64,000 nt of DNA from Streptomyces flaveolus (GCF_014648815.1 NZ_BMRV01000003.1:434001-498000); one strand, 5' to 3'. Shown: positions 9,058-18,374, counted from the stretch's first letter. The notes: a model not told the origin generated them from the sequence alone. A program made the numbers and translations.

Positions 9058-9996
9058 TCAGCCCTCCTGACGGAAGAAGCGGAGCTGTACGACGGAGATG
9101 ACGATGACGATCGCGAAGAAGACGTAGCTGACCGCCGAGGCGTAGCCCAGCCGGTATCCGGTGAATCCGACGTCGTAGACGTACTCGAGGATCGGGCGGG
9201 TGGAGCCGTTGGGTCCGCCCTTGGTGAGGATGTAGATCTGGTCGAACACCTTCAGCGAGGCGAGCATCTGGAGTACGGCGACCAGGACGGTGGTGTGCCG
9301 AAGCTGCGGCAGGGTGACGGACCACAGCCGGCGCCAGGCGCCCGCCCCGTCGAGCGCGGCGGCCTCGTCGTAGGTGACGGGCAGGGACTGCAGGGCCGCG
9401 AGGTAGAGCAGGAAGTTGAAGCCGACCGTCCACCAGACGGTGAGGGCCGCGACGGACCACATCGCCACCGACTCGTCCGAGAGCCAGCCGACGGGTTCCA
9501 GGCCCAGCGACGTCAGCAACTGGTTGCCCAGGCCGATGTCGGGCTGGTAGAGCCACGTCCAGATGAGCGTGACCACCGTGACGGGCAGCAGGTAGGGGGC
9601 GAAGTAGGCCAGCCGCCACACCCACTGGCCGGCGAGCCCGCTGTGCACCAGCAGGGCCATGGCCAGGGCCACCAGGACGAGCGGTACGCAGGAGATCACG
9701 GTGAAGAAGACGGTGTTGCCGAGGCTGCTCCAGACGTCGGGGTCCCCGAACGCCTCGGCATAGTTGGCGAAGCCGACGAACTCGGTGCCGCGCAGGGAGA
9801 GGGAGGCGTCGGTGAGGCTCATCCAGAGGCCCTGGACGACGGGCCAGACCAGGAAGAGCCCGAAGAACACGAGGAACGGCAGGACGAACAACCCTCCGTT
9901 GCCGGAGAGGGACCGGCGGCGACGGGGGACGGGCGGGGGTGCGGAGGGGTGCGGCTGCGGGGGTGCCGTGGCTCCGTCGGGCGCGGTGGTGGTCAC
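9058..9996 (-). CDS. Carbohydrate ABC transporter permease, MalF type
   Basis: A 312-residue inner-membrane permease of the MalF/UgpA class with six hydrophobic helices after a Pro/Arg-rich cytosolic N-terminus. The EAA loop reads YDEAAALDGAGAWRRLWSVTLPQLRH. The GTG start at 9996 has AAGGAG about 6 bases upstream, and the gene follows the binding-protein gene by 22 bases. It pairs with the downstream MalG-type permease to form the channel of the sugar importer. Confidence 0.9.
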   Translation of the reverse strand: MTTTAPDGATAPPQPHPSAPPPVPRRRRSLSGNGGLFVLPFLVFFGLFLVWPVVQGLWMSLTDASLSLRGTEFVGFANYAEAFGDPDVWSSLGNTVFFTVISCVPLVLVALAMALLVHSGLAGQWVWRLAYFAPYLLPVTVVTLIWTWLYQPDIGLGNQLLTSLGLEPVGWLSDESVAMWSVAALTVWWTVGFNFLLYLAALQSLPVTYDEAAALDGAGAWRRLWSVTLPQLRHTTVLVAVLQMLASLKVFDQIYILTKGGPNGSTRPILEYVYDVGFTGYRLGYASAVSYVFFAIVIVISVVQLRFFRQEG

Positions 9997-10018
9997 GGTG
10001 CGGCTCCTTCGGCTGTCG

Positions 10019-11392
10019 TCAGGCGACCGGGTTGGGCCGGCGCAGCAAGGTGTCCGCTTCCCGGACCATCTGCCGCACCGCCTTCTCGGCGGAGGTGTTG
10101 CCCAGCAGCGCCGACTGGAGCGGCTGGCACATGCGGTTCTGGAAGTTGCCGCCGGCTCCGGCGAACCAGTTCGGCGGATCGAGCACGGCGATCTCGCCCG
10201 CGGCCGCGTAGGAGGACTGGGGGTCGAGCTTGGCGTACGCGGGGAGGGCCCGCACCGGCTGGTAGGCCGGGATGTGTCCGGCGCCGGCCCAGGTCAGGCT
10301 CTGTTTGATGATCTCGGCGACATACCGGTGGGCCTCGCGGCGCCGGGCCGGGTCGGGGTCGTCCTGGTGCGGCAGTACGAAGCTGTGGGAGTCGGCGTAG
10401 ACGGCCGGCCGGCCGAAGACCTGCGGGAAGGGGGCCGCCCCCAGGTGCTTGATGCCGGACTTCCGGAACGTCGGCAGTTCCCACTCCCCGGCCATGATCA
10501 TGCCGCCGCGGCCGTCCATGAACGCGGCCATCGCGCCGTTGTAGTCGAGGTTGTTGGGGTTCGTCCGGCCGTCGAAGAGCTGCTTCATGAAGGTCACGAC
10601 CTTCACCGCGGCATCGACGTCGATCTTCGGCGGACCGCCGTCGGGCAGGGTGAAAGAGGCGCCGGTCTGGGCGTACAGCGCCGCGAACTGGCGCCAGCTC
10701 TGGGCGGTGTCGGTGACGTGCCCGAAAAGGACCCCGGACTTCCCGGTCGCCTCGGCGAGCTTCTTGCCGGCCTCCAGGAACGCCTCGGGCGACCCCGTGG
10801 GTGCCAGGTGGCCGGACGGGTCGAGCAGACCGGCCTTGCCGGCGACGTCCTTGTCGTAGAAGACGATGAAGGGGTGGACGTCCAGCGGGACCGCGTAGAG
10901 CGTGCCCTGGTGCTGGGCGCGCTTCCAGACGGCGGGGGCGAAGTCCCTCTCGGTCACGCCGAATTCGGTGAGGACGTCCAGGTCGAAGGGGTCGAGCAGG
11001 CCACCGGGGGCGTAGCCGGCCAGCCGTGACAGGTGCAGCACGGCCACGTCCGAGGCCCGGCCGCCGGCCGCCGACATGGCGAGTTTCGTGTAGTACGACG
11101 GGCCCCAGTCCAGGATCGTCCGGTCCACCTCGAAACCGTCACCGCCCCGGGAGACGGCCGCGATCATCTCGTCCATCAGCATGCCGTCGCCGCCCTGGAA
11201 CAGGTCCCACACCTTCAGTGAGGAGGCCGCACCGGCGCGGGCCGGCGAGGCGCAGCCGGTCAGCGGACCCGCGGTCAGCAGTGCCGCCGCCGCGGCCGTC
11301 CCGTAACGCAGCAGCCGACGGCGGCCGACGCCGGTCGCCGGGTTCGGGTCCCAGGCGCCGAGCGGCCCACGGGCAGGGGGTGCAGAGCTCAT
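10019..11392 (-). CDS. Sugar ABC transporter substrate-binding lipoprotein
   Basis: A 457-residue extracellular solute-binding protein (family 1). Residues 24-47 form a Tat-like lipoprotein signal: RRRLLR, a hydrophobic Ala/Leu core, then lipobox LTGC with the lipidated Cys at 47. The body shows the usual two-lobe pattern, with AAFMDGRGGMIMAGEWEL near the ligand hinge. The ATG at 11392 follows AAAGG; an in-frame start inside the operator at 11533 is rejected because it would place the signal too far from the N-terminus. First gene of the importer-GH2 operon, with the LacI-type operator 125 bases upstream. The ligand is inferred to be an oligosaccharide. Confidence 0.9.
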   Translation of the reverse strand: MSSAPPARGPLGAWDPNPATGVGRRRLLRYGTAAAAALLTAGPLTGCASPARAGAASSLKVWDLFQGGDGMLMDEMIAAVSRGGDGFEVDRTILDWGPSYYTKLAMSAAGGRASDVAVLHLSRLAGYAPGGLLDPFDLDVLTEFGVTERDFAPAVWKRAQHQGTLYAVPLDVHPFIVFYDKDVAGKAGLLDPSGHLAPTGSPEAFLEAGKKLAEATGKSGVLFGHVTDTAQSWRQFAALYAQTGASFTLPDGGPPKIDVDAAVKVVTFMKQLFDGRTNPNNLDYNGAMAAFMDGRGGMIMAGEWELPTFRKSGIKHLGAAPFPQVFGRPAVYADSHSFVLPHQDDPDPARRREAHRYVAEIIKQSLTWAGAGHIPAYQPVRALPAYAKLDPQSSYAAAGEIAVLDPPNWFAGAGGNFQNRMCQPLQSALLGNTSAEKAVRQMVREADTLLRRPNPVA

Positions 11393-11516
11393 CACTGACC
11401 TTTCGACGGCCGGACGACGTGCCCGGCCGACGGCAGGGGCCATCGGCACGACAGCCGCCGGCCGCCCGTGCACATCGGGGTGATCCGCGCCGGATCTCCC
11501 GGCGCGGTGACCCGTT

Positions 11517-11533
11517 TTTACATCGATGTACAT
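11517..11533. promoter_or_regulatory. LacI-type operator between importer operon and LacI gene
   Basis: Identical over 17 bases to the site at 4281-4297, with the perfect palindrome TACATCGATGTA at 11519-11530. It lies in the divergent region between the binding-protein gene (start 11392, minus) and the LacI gene (start 11659, plus), where it could repress the operon and also autoregulate. Confidence 0.75.
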
Positions 11534-11658
11534 TGGCTGTAAAGAGCTGGGCCGTCACCTGAGCGTCGGACCCGCCCCTCGCCCGGTACTCCCGAGCCGT
11601 CCCGGCCACCGCAAAGCCCCCATAGACTCGGGGCGTACCAGGGGCAGGGAGGTTGCAG

Positions 11659-12729
11659 GTGGCACGGCCGAGGATCAAAGACGTCGCACGGCACGCGGGG
11701 GTGTCGGAGAAGACGGTGTCCAACGTGCTCAACGACTACGTCCACGTGTCCGACCGGACCCGGCGGGTGGTGCAGGAAGCGATCGACCAGCTCGGCTACC
11801 GCGTCAACCTCGCCGGACGGCACCTGCGCAGCGGACGCACGGGCATCATCGCGCTCGTGGTGCCGGAACTCGACGTCCCGTACTTCGCCGAACTGGCCCG
11901 GCATGTCGTCCGGGAGGCCGAGAACCGCTCCCTGACGGTGCTGATCCACCAGTCCGGCGCGGACCGGGAGCGGGAGAAGGCGGCGCTGGCCGGCTTCGGT
12001 TCGGACTTCGTGGACGGTGTCATCCTCAGCCCGCTGGCCCTCGCACCGGAGGACCTGCGCGCACACGCCGGCCTCCCGCCGACCGTCCTGCTGGGCGAGC
12101 TGCTGACCGACGGCGCCGACCACGTGGCGATCGACAACGAGTACGCGGCCCGCGAGGCGACCGAGCACCTGCTCGCTCTGGGACGCCGGCACATCCTCGC
12201 CGTCGGCGGACGGGACGACGAGGGCGTCGGCACCGCGCAGGCGCGCACCCGCGGTTTCCGCGCGGCGCTCGCCGAGGCGGGCATCGCACACGACCCGGCA
12301 TCCCTGCTGCCGGTGGAGGCGTTCCACATGCGCGACGGGGCCGACGCCGTGCGCCGGGTACTGGCCGGCGGAGCCCGGCCGGACGCCCTGCTGTGCCTCA
12401 ACGACCAGCTGGCACTGGGAGCGTTGCGGACGCTGCACGCCTACGGGGCACGGGTGCCCGAAGACGTGGCCGTCATCGGCTTCGACGACGTGGAGGGCGG
12501 CCGGTTCAGCGTGCCGTCACTGAGCACGGTCGCTCCGGACAAGGAGGCGGTGGCCCGGGTCGCGATCGACCTGCTGCTGCGCCGCATCGACGAGGCGACG
12601 CGCACGGAATCCCGACCGGCCGACGCGGGCCGCCCCGGATCGGCGAACCCGCAGGACCACGTCGTGCCGCACCGGCTCGTCCTGCGCGAGAGCACCGAGG
12701 GAGCGGCGGGGCACGACGGCGTGTGGTGA
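11659..12729 (+). CDS. LacI family transcriptional regulator
   Basis: A 356-residue LacI/GalR-type repressor. The N-terminal helix-turn-helix is RIKDVARHAGVSEKTVSNVL (about residues 5-24), followed by the hinge region RHLRSGRTGIIALVVPEL and a periplasmic-binding-protein-like effector domain ending with the typical VAVIGFDDVEGGRFSVPSLSTV. The start is taken as GTG 11659, with GGAGG six bases before; a TTG six bases earlier abuts the ribosome site and is less likely. It is divergent from the importer operon and most likely binds the two identical operators at 4281 and 11517, derepressing when the imported sugar accumulates. Confidence 0.92.
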   Translation: MARPRIKDVARHAGVSEKTVSNVLNDYVHVSDRTRRVVQEAIDQLGYRVNLAGRHLRSGRTGIIALVVPELDVPYFAELARHVVREAENRSLTVLIHQSGADREREKAALAGFGSDFVDGVILSPLALAPEDLRAHAGLPPTVLLGELLTDGADHVAIDNEYAAREATEHLLALGRRHILAVGGRDDEGVGTAQARTRGFRAALAEAGIAHDPASLLPVEAFHMRDGADAVRRVLAGGARPDALLCLNDQLALGALRTLHAYGARVPEDVAVIGFDDVEGGRFSVPSLSTVAPDKEAVARVAIDLLLRRIDEATRTESRPADAGRPGSANPQDHVVPHRLVLRESTEGAAGHDGVW

Positions 12730-13440
12730 GCGCCCGGCACATCGTCCGTCGACCGCCTGGGACAGCACCAGGCCAACGGGCACCCACGGCGCCTACGCCG
12801 TCAGCCGGACGGACCCTTCGCCTCCACGGCCCCCGCGTCGCCGTCGCCGACTGCTTCACCCGGGCACGGGCCGACCGGTGGCGCCCTTGCGTGAGGGGAC
12901 GACGTGTCCTGCCCGCACCCGCAGGTGCGGCCGGGTCGATCGACCACCACACCAGCCGCATCCTCTGCCTGAGCCTGCGTCACGGTGCCTTCGCCCATGA
13001 CGAGCCGGTCACCGGCGCCTGGCTGGGCTCGACAGCCTGGGCACCGCCCCCTGCGGCCGCGGTCAGCCGGTGCGGCGGAGCGGGCCAGAGCCGGTTCGCG
13101 GAGGGAGATGCTGATCAGCCCCGCCACCGGCAAGCGGGTAACGAACAGATGCTTCCAGGAGTGCTCCCAGGCCCGAACGGCAAAGCCCTGCGGGCCGGGG
13201 CTGGACAGTGCGTTTCCGGCGTCGTCGGGTGCCTGTCGGCGGCGCCCGGCACCGGAGGAGAACCGTGCAGCGGGGCACTGTGCGGGACGGTCCCAACTAC
13301 CGCGCCGGTTGTACGGGCCGGGTTGTTACCGCGGCGGTACGACACCGGATTACCGCCGGTGGTTGACGCCTGAGGGCCCGGGCCCGCCGTAGCGTCGGGC
13401 GCGGTCGTGGAGTTCGGCCGGGAGCGACGGGGGTGACGGC
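12730..13440. other. Gene-poor interval with a palindrome before the next operon
   Basis: About 710 bases in which I find no convincing gene; the open frames are Arg/Pro/Ala-rich with no recognisable motif. Near the right end is a perfect palindrome, TACCGC-G-GCGGTA (13327-13339), and a second TACCGC with partial symmetry at 13351-13362. These may be an operator for the operon beginning at 13441, followed by a GC-rich hairpin-like run around 13373-13386. Confidence 0.4.
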
Positions 13441-14136
13441 GTGACGGCTGCGGCGGTGCAGTTCACCGAGGTGCTGCGGGGCTGGACGGTTGCGGAGGGG
13501 GACGGCGGGGCGGCCCGGTGGCCGGCCGCGGCCCGGCTGACGGTGACCCTGGACGACGTCGAGACGTTCCTGCGGGGAGCCCGCCGGGCCCGTGCCGAGG
13601 GCTGGGTGCAGCTGCCCCCGCTCGGTGGACGCCACCCGGTGACGGCCGGGACCGTCGACTTCTTCGCGCCTGGTCCGCCCGCCGCGCCCGCCGGACGCAC
13701 CCTGCGGCTCGCGCTGGTGTACACCCTCCCGTTCACCTCGGTGTGCGGGACGCCGTACGTCCTGCACGGGGTCAAGAGGCTCACCGGGGGTTCGCCGTGC
13801 CGGCTCTGGCCCGAGACCACCGCGCTGGACGTACGGGTCGTCGCCGCCACGCGGCGGGCGGCGGCGACGGCGAGCACGCCGGACGAACGCGCCCCCGACG
13901 AGCAGGTCATGGACGGCCCGGTCACGCGTCCGGGCGGTGTCGTCGCCGAGGGCGAACTGCGCATCGGTCCGGCCGCGTTCCTGCGGCAGCTCACCACCTT
14001 CCGCGGAACGGGTCCGGGCGCCGGGCGGGCCGCGGGCGCCTTCCTGCTCGACTTCGCCGCGCATCTCGCCCGCCTGTACGCCGATCCCCGGCCGCCGTCC
14101 CGCGGCTGTTCCACCCGGCCTTCCCGTTCCGCCTGA
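13441..14136 (+). CDS. Unknown protein sharing a domain with the neighbouring GMC oxidoreductase
   Basis: A 231-residue soluble protein of unrecognised family. Residues about 8-120 resemble the C-terminal extension of the GMC oxidoreductase two genes downstream: FTEVLRGWTV versus FAQTLHGVCS, then TVTLDDVETFL versus AVTVDDAEAFL, RARAEG in both, and PPLGG versus APLGS at similar spacing. The GTG start at 13441 has only weak GGGAG-type complementarity upstream. The last 20 residues are low complexity. The shared segment and the operon order suggest a companion lipid- or sterol-binding domain, but no function can be stated. Confidence 0.65.
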   Translation: MTAAAVQFTEVLRGWTVAEGDGGAARWPAAARLTVTLDDVETFLRGARRARAEGWVQLPPLGGRHPVTAGTVDFFAPGPPAAPAGRTLRLALVYTLPFTSVCGTPYVLHGVKRLTGGSPCRLWPETTALDVRVVAATRRAAATASTPDERAPDEQVMDGPVTRPGGVVAEGELRIGPAAFLRQLTTFRGTGPGAGRAAGAFLLDFAAHLARLYADPRPPSRGCSTRPSRSA

Positions 14137-14228
14137 ACTCCCCGTTCCGCACGGCCTCCCCTTACCGCCCGATCTCCCCGCCCGTGTCCTGGCCCACGCC
14201 CGCCCTCTTCCCCGCACGGAGGAATCCG

Positions 14229-15332
14229 ATGCAACAGCCCCCCACCCGCGGTACGACGACCGGGGTCGCCGACGCGACCGTCACCCGGCACCGGTTCGGC
14301 ACTGCCGACGGCCTGACCCTGGACCTGACCCGGCTGCGCCGCGCCGACTGCGAGGACGTTGTGCTGCTGGTGCACGGGCTGACCTCGTCGTCGGACATCT
14401 TCGTGATGCCCGAGCACCGCAACCTGGCCGGCGTCCTGCTCGACGTCGGCTTCACCGACGTGTGGACTCTCGACTTCCGGATGAGCAACCGGCTGCCGTA
14501 CAACACGGAGCCGGGCCCGCACAGCCTGGACGACGTGGCCCTGTTCGACATGCCGGCCGCGCTGGCAGAGCTGCGGCGGCACGTGGGCGGCCGGCGGATC
14601 CATGTCGTCGCGCACTGCCTGGGCTCCGTCTCGTTCAGCATGGCCCTGTTCGGCGGGCTGGTGGACGGGGTGACCAGCCTGGTGTGCAACAGCGTGTCGC
14701 TGGCCGTCGACGTGCCCGACTGGTCGCGGCGGAAGCTGTCCTGGGGCCCGCTGCTGGCCCGGCGGGCGCTCGGCACGACGGTCCTGGACCCGCGCGCCTC
14801 CCGGAACCCGGCGTGGACCCCGCCGTGGCTGCTGTCCCGGCTGGTGTCGCTGGCGCACCCGGAGTGCGACAACCCCGCCTGTCACATGATCAGCTTCATG
14901 TGGGGCAGCGGCTGGCCGGCCCTGTACGGCCACGACAAGCTGGACCCGGTCACCCACGACCGCATCGCCGACCTGCTCGGCCCCTGCGACGTCGGCTACT
15001 ACGAGCACGTGGCCCGGATGGTGCGCGCCGGGCACGCCGTCAAGTGCCGTCCCGGCGACCCACGCCATGCCGAGCTGCCCGACGACTACCTGGAGGAGGC
15101 CGGCGACCCGGACACCGCGATCCTGTTCCTCACCGGCGACCGCAACCACGTCTTCGGTGACTCCGCGCTCCGCTGCCACCGCGAACTGCTGCGCCGCCGT
15201 CCCCACCGGGCCCGCGACTGGGAGGCGGCGGTGATCCCCGGCTACGGCCATCTCGACACCTTCATCGGCCGCGACGCCGCCACCGACGTGTTCCCGGTCC
15301 TGATCGACTTCCTCAAGCGGAAGGCGGGCTGA
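14229..15332 (+). CDS. Alpha/beta hydrolase with Cys in the nucleophile position
   Basis: A 367-residue alpha/beta hydrolase. Strand and oxyanion features are visible at VVLLVHGLTSSSD (about 44-56). The nucleophile elbow reads VVAHCLGSVS, placing Cys130 where the usual Ser of GxSxG sits, similar to dienelactone hydrolases; the likely catalytic His is in GYGHLDTF near the C-terminus, with an acidic candidate in FLTGDRNHVF. The ATG has GGAGGA eight bases upstream. Its stop is one base from the GMC oxidoreductase ATG, so the pair is co-translated. Action on an oxidised sterol-like or lactone substrate is an inference from this partnership. Confidence 0.82.
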   Translation: MQQPPTRGTTTGVADATVTRHRFGTADGLTLDLTRLRRADCEDVVLLVHGLTSSSDIFVMPEHRNLAGVLLDVGFTDVWTLDFRMSNRLPYNTEPGPHSLDDVALFDMPAALAELRRHVGGRRIHVVAHCLGSVSFSMALFGGLVDGVTSLVCNSVSLAVDVPDWSRRKLSWGPLLARRALGTTVLDPRASRNPAWTPPWLLSRLVSLAHPECDNPACHMISFMWGSGWPALYGHDKLDPVTHDRIADLLGPCDVGYYEHVARMVRAGHAVKCRPGDPRHAELPDDYLEEAGDPDTAILFLTGDRNHVFGDSALRCHRELLRRRPHRARDWEAAVIPGYGHLDTFIGRDAATDVFPVLIDFLKRKAG

Positions 15333-15333
15333 G

Positions 15334-17709
15334 ATGCCGGGCGCGCGCGGGCCCGTGGCGGGCCCCGGGGGCGCGGAGCCGGTGGACGCGATCGTGGTGG
15401 GGTCCGGTTTCGGCGGCGCGGTCGCCGCGTTCCGGCTCGCTTCGGCCGGGCTCGACGTGGTGGTGCTGGAGCGCGGTGCCGCCCATCCGCCGGGCTCGTT
15501 CCCGCGCACCCCGGCACAGTTCGCGGGCGCCCTCTGGGCACCCCGGGACGGCGTGTTCGGCCTGTACGACGCGTGGCGGTTCGGTGGGTTCGACGCCGTG
15601 GTCGCCAGTGGCCTCGGCGGCGGCTCGCTGATCTACGCCAATGTGCTGCTGCGCAAGGACGAGCACTGGTTCGTGCGGAACCGGGAACTCCCGGGCGGCG
15701 GGCGGGAGCACTGGCCGCTGGACCGCGCCGACCTCGACCCGCACTACGACGAGGTGGAGCGGATGCTCGGCGCCACCCCGTACCCGCTCGACGACCCCGC
15801 CTACCTGGCTGCGGCCCCCCGCACGGTCGCACTCCGGGAGGCCGCCGCCGCGACCGGCCACCACTTCGCCCTCCCGCCCCTCGGTGTCTCCTTCGCTCCC
15901 CGGCCGGGTGCCGCGCCCGCACCGGGCCGCCCGCTGGCGGACGCCCCCTACGGCAACCTGCACGGAGCGGCCCGGCGCACCTGCCGGCTGTGCGGCGAGT
16001 GCAACGTGGGCTGCAACGACGGCGCCAAGAACAGCCTGGACCACACCTATCTGTCCGCGGCCCGGCACCACGGTGCGGACCTGCGGACGCTGCACGAGGT
16101 GCGGGAGGTCCGCGCCTTGCCGGGAGGCGGTTACGCCGTCGACTACACGCGGCACGTCCGCCCCGGAGGCACCCCCGCGTCGGACACCGGTGACGGCGGC
16201 CGGGGCACCCTGCACTGCCGGCGGCTGGTGCTGGCCGCCGGCGCGCTGGGCACGGTCCGGCTGCTCTTGCGTTCCCGCGACCACCTCCCCGGGCTGAGCC
16301 CGGCGCTGGGCTCCCGGTTCTCCACCAACGGCGACGTCCTCGCGTTCCTGCTGAGCGCCCGCTCCAAGGGGCGTCCGCGTCCCCTGGCGCCCAGCTCCGG
16401 TCCCGTCATCACCGGCGCGGTCCGGCTGCCCGACGCCGCCGATCCGGGCCCGGGCGGGGGTGGCGGCGGTCGGGGGGAGGCGGACGGTGCCGGGGGCGGC
16501 TATGTACAGGACGGCGGCTACCCGGCCTTCCTCCAGTGGCTGGTGGAGAACGGGCGACTGCACCGCGGCGCCGGGCGGGCCGCCCGCTTCCTCGCCGACC
16601 GGATGGCCGCGCGCGGCTCCGGCGAGACCAGGATCGGCGCCTCGCTAGCCGGCCTGCTGGGCGACGGGCTGTGGACGGAGACGTCGCTGCCGCTGCTGGG
16701 TATGGGGCGGGACGTCCCCGACGGGCGTCTCGCGCTGCGCGGCGGCCGGCTCACCGCGGACTGGACCCCGCGTTCCAGCCGGGCCTACTTCGACGGCATG
16801 CGGGCGGCGATGCGGGACCTGGCCGGGGCGCTGGAGGCCGGTTTCGCCGACAATCCGCTGGGCCGCGGCGGGCGCGTGATCACGGTGCACCCGGTGGGCG
16901 GTGCGCCGATCGGGACCGACCCCCGGGAGGCGGTCTGCGACCCGTTCGGCGAAGTGTTCGGCCACCCCGGGCTGTACGTCGTCGACGGGGCCGCCATGCC
17001 CGGGCCGGTGGGCGCCAACCCGTCGCTCACCATCGCCGCGTTCGCCGACCGCGCCGCCCGCCGGATGCAGGAGCAGCCCCCGCCGGTGCCCGCCGTGCGC
17101 CCGGTCCCCGGCCACCGCCGGGCGACCTCGCTGACGTTCGCGCAGACCCTGCACGGGGTCTGTTCCCTGTCCACCGGGCCAGGCGGGGAGCGGGGGCGGG
17201 CCCGGCTGGCGCTCGCCGTCACGGTGGACGACGCCGAGGCGTTCCTGGACGACCCGGATCCCCGGGCCAGGGCCGAGGGGCGCCTCGACTGGGCCCCGTT
17301 GGGGAGCGGCCTCGCCGTCCGGGGCGAGGTGCGGGTCACCGCCCGCGAGGGCACAGCCCACTACCGGCTGGACTTCACCACCCCCGGCGGCCGCGGCCTC
17401 CGCCTGATCGGCCGCCAGCGGCTCCCGGGAGCCGTGCTGCGGCCGGGGCATCTGGTCTTCGACATCACCGAGCCTGGAGCCGGAGGGTCCGACGACCCCG
17501 GCACGGGTGGCAGCCCCCACGGGCCCGTCGGGCAAGGTGGCCCCGACGGGCCCGGCCGGCCGATCGCCCGCGGCACGGTCGGGCTGCGGCCCGGGGCCGC
17601 GCTGCTGCTGCCGCTGACGGTCCGTACGACGGGCCCCCGCGGGCCCGAGGCAGCGGCACGGGTCGGCACTTCCCTGCTCGGCGCGCTGTGGAGCAGGGGG
17701 GTGCGGTAA
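15334..17709 (+). CDS. GMC family oxidoreductase (cholesterol-oxidase-like) with C-terminal extension
   Basis: A 791-residue FAD enzyme. The dinucleotide motif GSGFGGA lies at about residues 23-29. A Cys-rich segment TCRLCGECNVGCNDGAKNSL (about 213-232) is typical of the cholesterol-oxidase-like branch, and the C-terminal FAD motif includes GLYVVDGAAMPGPVGANPSLTI, with His in VHPVGGAP as the probable catalytic region. After about residue 585 comes a 200-residue extension holding the domain shared with the gene at 13441. No signal peptide is visible. The start is fixed by the one-base gap after the hydrolase. Oxidation of a sterol or bulky alcohol is inferred. Confidence 0.85.
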   Translation: MPGARGPVAGPGGAEPVDAIVVGSGFGGAVAAFRLASAGLDVVVLERGAAHPPGSFPRTPAQFAGALWAPRDGVFGLYDAWRFGGFDAVVASGLGGGSLIYANVLLRKDEHWFVRNRELPGGGREHWPLDRADLDPHYDEVERMLGATPYPLDDPAYLAAAPRTVALREAAAATGHHFALPPLGVSFAPRPGAAPAPGRPLADAPYGNLHGAARRTCRLCGECNVGCNDGAKNSLDHTYLSAARHHGADLRTLHEVREVRALPGGGYAVDYTRHVRPGGTPASDTGDGGRGTLHCRRLVLAAGALGTVRLLLRSRDHLPGLSPALGSRFSTNGDVLAFLLSARSKGRPRPLAPSSGPVITGAVRLPDAADPGPGGGGGGRGEADGAGGGYVQDGGYPAFLQWLVENGRLHRGAGRAARFLADRMAARGSGETRIGASLAGLLGDGLWTETSLPLLGMGRDVPDGRLALRGGRLTADWTPRSSRAYFDGMRAAMRDLAGALEAGFADNPLGRGGRVITVHPVGGAPIGTDPREAVCDPFGEVFGHPGLYVVDGAAMPGPVGANPSLTIAAFADRAARRMQEQPPPVPAVRPVPGHRRATSLTFAQTLHGVCSLSTGPGGERGRARLALAVTVDDAEAFLDDPDPRARAEGRLDWAPLGSGLAVRGEVRVTAREGTAHYRLDFTTPGGRGLRLIGRQRLPGAVLRPGHLVFDITEPGAGGSDDPGTGGSPHGPVGQGGPDGPGRPIARGTVGLRPGAALLLPLTVRTTGPRGPEAAARVGTSLLGALWSRGVR

Positions 17710-18374
17710 GACCCGGCCTCCACCGGCCGTACGCCCAGCAGCACCGGCACGCCGACCACAGCCGGGGCCGGCACCGGGGCGTCCTCAGCGGTGGCCCGGC
17801 CCTCGGCCAGGCCGGTGAGACGTCGCCGCGCCCGCGTGCCGCCGGCTCCTCCTGCCGGGCCTGCATCAGCAGCACCGCCGCCGGATACGTCCACCAGCGC
17901 CGAACCCGACGGCGGAGGCGCCTGTTTGTGCCGGCCGCGCGGCCCGTCCCGCACCTGGAGCGAACCCGCGCCCCCGGCACGTCCCCCGGTGGCGTACAGC
18001 AACTGACCGTCGGACATTCAAGGAAGACCGGGTCGTCCCTGAAGTCGGCCAGAATGGCGAGGACTTGGTGCACCCCGCCGCCCTCCCCGCGTCGGCGAGG
18101 GTGGCCGGCAGCCGGGTGAAGCAGGCCCAACTCGACCACCAGGGCCGCGGCGCCCCGCTCGCCGTCCGCGCCCACGTTCCGGCGACATCTCCGGACGGTT
18201 ACGGGTGCGCTCATCGCCCCGCCGCGCGCGACAATACGTCGCCCCCCGCGCCCCATTGCACGACGTCCCGTCTGTTGTGGCGTGCGTCACTCCACCGCCA
18301 CACTGACGCATCCGCAGGGAAACCCCTACGCGATCTACGGATTTCGTTGTCCAATCACGGTGAGAGGGGCGGGA
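17710..18374. other. Interval with no convincing gene
   Basis: About 665 bases. A minus-strand frame across 17465-18256 contains short protein-like stretches (for example around VLAILADFRDD) but switches to Arg-rich shadow sequence and overlaps the GMC gene, so I do not call it. The region just before 18375 presumably carries the APC operon promoter. Confidence 0.4.

Noticed and set aside
5891..9070. Very long open frame (over 1000 codons) on the plus strand through the GH2 and permease genes
   Set aside because: It is the antisense shadow of real minus-strand genes in GC-rich DNA; it has Gly/Val/Glu/Arg bias and no family motifs.
11393..11533. Start codons inside the LacI operator giving longer versions of the binding protein
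   Set aside because: They would put about 47 extra residues before the lipoprotein signal; the internal ATG has a ribosome site.
12985..13392. Plus-strand frame after the LacI gene
   Set aside because: Composition is Pro/Arg/Ser-rich, with no motif and no ribosome site.
17465..18256. Minus-strand frame with a short plausible stretch
   Set aside because: Overlaps the GMC gene, changes to Arg/Cys-rich composition, and has no recognisable domain.
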